Source of the DNA: UMGS973 sp045599945
Lineage (GTDB): Bacteria; Bacillota; Clostridia; Peptostreptococcales; Anaerovoracaceae
DNA length: 8,842 bases
Assembly: GCA_045599945.1 (NCBI GenBank)
Contig: JAZRWY010000021.1
Location: 1 to 8,842, forward strand
Direction of reading: 5' to 3'
The notes under the pieces were generated by a model. That model was not told where the DNA came from and did no database searches. It saw only the letters and a program-made list of their open reading frames with translations. Below, piece by piece: positions 5,647-8,842 of the stretch (positions within the stretch are counted from its first letter, which is position 1; every line of letters begins with the position of its first letter). The position numbers and the translations under genes were made by a program.

Positions 5647-6831
5647 TTAGATTACTCCTTCTTCCTGAAGCTGCTTTTCTTCTTCTTCAGTAAGTCCGAA
5701 TACTTCTCTGTTGTGCTGTCCTACCAGTGGTGATGGAGCGAAGATTCCGCCCGGAGTTTCTGAAAGCTTGCAGACAACGCCCTGAACGTCCATCTTGCCT
5801 GCTGTTGGATGATCCATGGTAACGATCATTTCTCTAGCCTTGCACTGAGGATGTTCGATGATTTCCTTAACGTTAAGAACTGGACCGCATGGTACGCCAG
5901 CTTCGTCCATGATCTGTTCGATTTCAGCCTTCGTGTACTTGATACACCAGCTGTTGATAACTGGCTTTAACATGTCAACATAGTTCGTCTGTCTTAAGTC
6001 GTTTGTTGCATATTCAGGAACATCTACCATTTCCGGCATTTCCATGGCGTCGCACATCTTTGCAAACAACTTGTTGTTACCTACACCAAGTGCTACGTAT
6101 CCATCCTTACATTCATATACGTCGAATGGAGCGATTGATGGGTCTATGTTACCGTTTCTTTCAGGGATTTCTCCGCCAACTGTGTAGTTAACGATTGCGT
6201 TTTCAAGGATTGAGAACATTACGTCCATCATTGAAACGTCGATGTGCTGTCCCTTACCAGTCTTTGCTTTGTAGTAAAGAGCCATAAGAGTACCAACACA
6301 AAGATAGATGCCTGATACGTGGTCAGCTACGGATGGTCCAACCTTTACTGGAGATTCATTTTCTTTGAATCCTGTTAAGTAAAGCATTCCGCCCATTGCC
6401 TGTGCTACTACGTCGTATGCCGGTCTGTGTGAGATTGGGCCATACTGACCGAATCCGGAACCTGATGCATATACGATTTCAGGGTTGATTTCTTTGATTG
6501 TATCGTAGTCGATCTTTAACTTCTTAGTTACGCCACCCTTGTAGTTTTCTACAAGAACGTCAGCATCCTTTACAAGATCGTAAAGCATCTGTCTGCCTTT
6601 TTCGCTCTTAAGGTTTAATGTACAGCCCTTCTTGTTTCTGTTGAATGAAGCGAAGAATGCTGATTCGCCTGATTTTTCTTCGAAAGGTCCCCAAGTACGG
6701 CACTGTTCACCGCCAAGTGGTTCGATCTTGATAACTTCAGCACCATAGTCTGCTAAGAACATTGTGCAGAATGGTCCGTTTAATGCTGATGTAAGGTCAA
6801 TAACTTTAAGTCCTTCAAAACATTTTTTCAC
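5647..6831 (-). CDS. Class III CoA-transferase (CaiB/BaiF family)
   Basis: Transfers CoA from an acyl-CoA donor to a carboxylic acid in the cytoplasm. From the GTG start the product is 394 aa, the family's usual length. The N-terminus has GLKVIDLTSALNGPFCTMFLADYGAEVIKIE, then FNRNKKGCTLNLKSEKGR, ADVLVENYKGG and the RPAYDVVAQAMGG stretch. The catalytic Asp is about residue 170 in GPSVADHVSGIY, matching Asp169 of formyl-CoA transferase and CaiB. The C-terminus has AGVPCGPVLNVKEIIEHPQ and PLVGQHNREV. The GTG at 6831 is preferred because GGAGG at 6840-6844 lies 8 nt upstream; a TTG at 6846 would place that Shine-Dalgarno inside the gene. It sits 45 nt after etfA and probably activates the acid that the downstream lyase acts on. 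The acid cannot be read from the sequence; carnitine-type acids are possible but not supported by neighbours. Confidence 0.9.
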   Translation of the reverse strand: MKKCFEGLKVIDLTSALNGPFCTMFLADYGAEVIKIEPLGGEQCRTWGPFEEKSGESAFFASFNRNKKGCTLNLKSEKGRQMLYDLVKDADVLVENYKGGVTKKLKIDYDTIKEINPEIVYASGSGFGQYGPISHRPAYDVVAQAMGGMLYLTGFKENESPVKVGPSVADHVSGIYLCVGTLMALYYKAKTGKGQHIDVSMMDVMFSILENAIVNYTVGGEIPERNGNIDPSIAPFDVYECKDGYVALGVGNNKLFAKMCDAMEMPEMVDVPEYATNDLRQTNYVDMLKPVINSWCIKYTKAEIEQIMDEAGVPCGPVLNVKEIIEHPQCKAREMIVTMDHPTAGKMDVQGVVCKLSETPGGIFAPSPLVGQHNREVFGLTEEEEKQLQEEGVI

Positions 6832-6839
6832 GAGTATAT

Positions 6840-6844
6840 CCTCC
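6840..6844 (-). promoter_or_regulatory. Shine-Dalgarno that fixes the CoA-transferase start
   Basis: GGAGG on the minus strand, 8 nt before GTG at 6831. It argues against the in-frame TTG at 6846, which would overlap it. Confidence 0.75.
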
Positions 6845-6876
6845 AAAATTTTTTATTCTAATTCAATCAATATCGA

Positions 6877-7986
6877 TTATTTGTTTGCTCTTGCTTCTGT
6901 GATTGCTTCAACAAGAAGTGGAGTTACCTTGAACAGGTCGCCACAGATACCGTAGTCAGCGATTTCAAAGATTGGAGCATTAGGATCCTTGTTTACTGCT
7001 ACGATAAGTTCTGATTCCTGCATGCCAGCCTTGTGCTGGATGGAGCCTGAAATGCCAAGGGCAACGTAAAGCTTAGGATGTACAGTCTTACCAGTCTGTC
7101 CTACCTGGTGGTCATGAGATAACCAGCCGGAGTCAACAGATACACGGGATCCGCCAACAACGCCGCCGCCTAAAGCGTCAACTAACTGCTGAGCAAGGTC
7201 GATTCCGCCTTCTACGTCCTTAGCAATACCTCTACCTACGGATACGATGATGTCTGCGCCGATAAGGTCAACAATCTTCTTTGCAGCCTTTTCAACGGAT
7301 TCTACTACAGTCTGGATATCTCCTGGCTGTAATGTTGATTCGTACGATTCAACGATGCAAGCATCTGCCTTTGCCTGGTCAAACGGATTCTTCTTCATTA
7401 CGCCTGGACGTACTGTTGACATGCAAGGTCTGAATCTAGGGCAGATGATTGTAGCCATTAAGTGACCGCCGAATGCAGGTCTAGTCATCTTAAGATTCAC
7501 GTCGTTCATGTCGAACTTGTCCATCTTTTCCTTTGGAAGAGTTGATGAAACCTTTAAGAATTCAACATAGTTTTCCATGTCGATGTCAAGGTGTGTACAG
7601 TCAGCTGTAAGACCTGTGCAAAGTCTTGCTGCACATCTTGGAGCAAGGTCTCTACCATAGTTCGTAGCTCCGAAAAGTACTACTTCTGGCTTCTTGTCTT
7701 CGATGATGTCACATAATACCTTTGTGTAACCATCCGTTGTATAAATTTCTAATGCTGGATCTTCGATTACGTATACTTTATCAGCACCGTATCCGCCAAG
7801 TTCACTTGCAAGATCCTTTACGTTATGTCCAATCAGGACACCGATCAGATCTGAACCTCTTTCGTCAGCAAGCTTTCTGCCTTCTGAAATGAGTTCGAAG
7901 TCTGTGTTTGCTAATTTTCCTTCTCTCTGCTCACAGAATACCCAGATATCCTTGAAAGCAGCTATATCTGCACTGTTAAATGCCAT
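6877..7986 (-). CDS. etfA: Electron transfer flavoprotein, alpha subunit
   Basis: Larger ETF subunit, which binds FAD and shuttles electrons to or from acyl-CoA dehydrogenases. The 369-aa product has an N-terminal nucleotide-hydrolase-like domain (about 12-200) with LFGATNYGRDLAPRCAARL, TGLTADCT and the TRPAFGGHLMATI...STVRPGVM stretch. The C-terminal FAD domain (about 240-365) has SVGRGI, GGSRVSVDSGW, HQVGQTGKTVHPKLYVA, GISGSIQH and NKDPNAPIFEIADYGICGD. All the usual FAD contacts appear to be present. The STVRPGVM and TGLTADCT features resemble ETFs of anaerobes. The ATG at 7986 has an AGGAGG Shine-Dalgarno, and the gene starts 18 nt after etfB stops, so the two are translated as a pair. It is complete and full length. 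Confidence 0.96.
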   Translation of the reverse strand: MAFNSADIAAFKDIWVFCEQREGKLANTDFELISEGRKLADERGSDLIGVLIGHNVKDLASELGGYGADKVYVIEDPALEIYTTDGYTKVLCDIIEDKKPEVVLFGATNYGRDLAPRCAARLCTGLTADCTHLDIDMENYVEFLKVSSTLPKEKMDKFDMNDVNLKMTRPAFGGHLMATIICPRFRPCMSTVRPGVMKKNPFDQAKADACIVESYESTLQPGDIQTVVESVEKAAKKIVDLIGADIIVSVGRGIAKDVEGGIDLAQQLVDALGGGVVGGSRVSVDSGWLSHDHQVGQTGKTVHPKLYVALGISGSIQHKAGMQESELIVAVNKDPNAPIFEIADYGICGDLFKVTPLLVEAITEARANK

Positions 7987-8004
7987 GACTTATTCCTCCT
8001 ATAC

Positions 8005-8808
8005 CTATATAACGTGTTTTTCTAATAACTTAGCAGCAAGTGTATCTGCTGTGTCTCTGTTAGCGCCTTCCAGCATTTCTCCGATACCCTTAAGAGGTGG
8101 AGTGAATGATGTGAAGATGTTTGTAGGTGAGCCCTTAAGACCAATCTTATCAGGTTCGATAAGAGGTTCGTCCTTGAGTGCTTCGAAGTTAAGTACTGTC
8201 AGTGGCTTTGAATAAGCATCAGCGATTCCAAGAAGTGACATGTATCTTGGATGCATGTCCTGCTCATTGATGCAGGTGATCAGACAAGGAGTCTGAGTTG
8301 AAATCATCATGTAGCCGTCTTCAAGCATTCTCTTTACTGTAACCTTGTTTCCTTCCTTTGTGATTTCAGCTGCGTATGAAATCTGAGGAAGATGTAATTT
8401 TTCAGCAATCTGTGGTCCAACCTGAGCGGTATCTCCGTCGATAGCCTGTCTGCCTGAGAAGATCATGTCTTCATCAGTGATTCCGGTATGAACGATACCA
8501 GCGCCGATGATCTGTGATGTTGCGAATGTATCGGATCCGCCGAATTCTCTTGCGGAGATCAGGATAGCATCGTCAGCACCCATTGCCAGTAATTCTCTAA
8601 GCATTCCTTCTGCTGGAGGAGGTCCCATTGTAACTGCTGTTACCTGACAGCCAGTTGCATCCTTAATTCTAAGAGCCTGTTCCATTGCTGCAAGGTCATC
8701 AGGGTTGATGATTGTCTGCATGGAAGCTCTATCTAATGTACCGTCTTCGTGAACGGCTACTGTACCGGAAGTATCCGGAACCTGCTTTACACAAACATAA
8801 ATTCTCAT
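8005..8808 (-). CDS. etfB: Electron transfer flavoprotein, beta subunit
   Basis: Smaller ETF subunit, partner of the downstream etfA. The 267-aa product starts MRIYVCVKQVPDT, has NPDDLAAMEQALRIKD (about 35-50), and a nucleotide-binding loop at about 118-131 reading SGRQAIDGDTAQVGP. It continues with TPCLIT..NEQDMHPRYMSLLGI and the GSPTNIFTSFTP segment (about 226-237). The GDTAQVGP loop is the form seen in ETFs that carry a second FAD in the beta subunit, as in electron-bifurcating and other clostridial ETFs; mitochondrial-type ETFs, which bind AMP, read DDCNQTG. The ATG at 8808 has AAGGAGG at 8819-8825. The 34 nt upstream to the window edge show no terminator, so an upstream operon gene, possibly an acyl-CoA dehydrogenase, is likely. 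Confidence 0.96.
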   Translation of the reverse strand: MRIYVCVKQVPDTSGTVAVHEDGTLDRASMQTIINPDDLAAMEQALRIKDATGCQVTAVTMGPPPAEGMLRELLAMGADDAILISAREFGGSDTFATSQIIGAGIVHTGITDEDMIFSGRQAIDGDTAQVGPQIAEKLHLPQISYAAEITKEGNKVTVKRMLEDGYMMISTQTPCLITCINEQDMHPRYMSLLGIADAYSKPLTVLNFEALKDEPLIEPDKIGLKGSPTNIFTSFTPPLKGIGEMLEGANRDTADTLAAKLLEKHVI

Positions 8809-8842
8809 TTGATACTGTCCTCCTTATTTACCACTTAATACT

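Noticed and set aside
5647..6831. Assignment of the CoA-transferase to carnitine metabolism (caiB)
   Set aside because: The family covers many substrates, and the neighbouring lyase resembles ammonia-lyases rather than carnitine enzymes, so a specific cai name is not supported.
1..8842. CRISPR array, tRNA or rRNA genes
   Set aside because: No regularly spaced repeats and no cloverleaf or rRNA-like sequence were found by eye on either strand.

Overview
The window looks like chromosomal DNA from a moderately low-GC anaerobic member of the Bacillota, most likely class Clostridia. The signs are strong AGGAGG-type ribosome binding sites, compact A/T-flanked intrinsic terminators, DUF2812 and Rpn-family accessory proteins, and an electron-transfer flavoprotein (ETF) of the type used by amino-acid-fermenting clostridia. 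The genus cannot be fixed from the sequence; Anaerovoracaceae-like amino acid fermenters would fit but this is a guess.

Layout. Positions 1-326 hold no convincing protein gene. They do hold what looks like a short complete rightward transcription unit: a promoter near 91-119, a 7-codon GTG micro-ORF with a good Shine-Dalgarno (SD) sequence at 200-223, and a perfect 12-bp terminator hairpin at 225-263. Next, on the minus strand, come two small genes in one unit (a three-helix membrane protein, then a 113-aa acidic protein, 992 to 327) and a monocistronic RpoD/SigA-type sigma factor (2082-1069), each unit with its own terminator. A 215-bp divergent region separates the sigma gene from a rightward DUF2812 membrane protein (2298-3686). 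That gene converges on an Rpn/PD-(D/E)XK nuclease-family gene (4606-3731), and the two share a bidirectional terminator.

The right half (8808-4739, minus strand) is a four-gene catabolic operon that enters from beyond the right edge: etfB, etfA, a class III (CaiB/BaiF) CoA-transferase and a fused double-hotdog protein. The last resembles beta-alanyl-CoA / 3-aminobutyryl-CoA ammonia-lyases. The operon ends in a clear terminator at 4693-4720. The natural reading is a pathway in which a carboxylic acid, probably a beta-amino acid or other beta-substituted acid, is loaded onto CoA, loses its amino or similar group to give an enoyl-CoA, and the enoyl-CoA is reduced through an ETF-linked acyl-CoA dehydrogenase. 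No such dehydrogenase is in the window; it would be expected just upstream, beyond 8842. The substrate is not determined.

The most interesting items are the lyase, whose two halves appear to have kept complementary parts of the ancestral active site, and the orphan promoter/micro-ORF/terminator unit at the left edge. The rest is ordinary accessory and housekeeping content.
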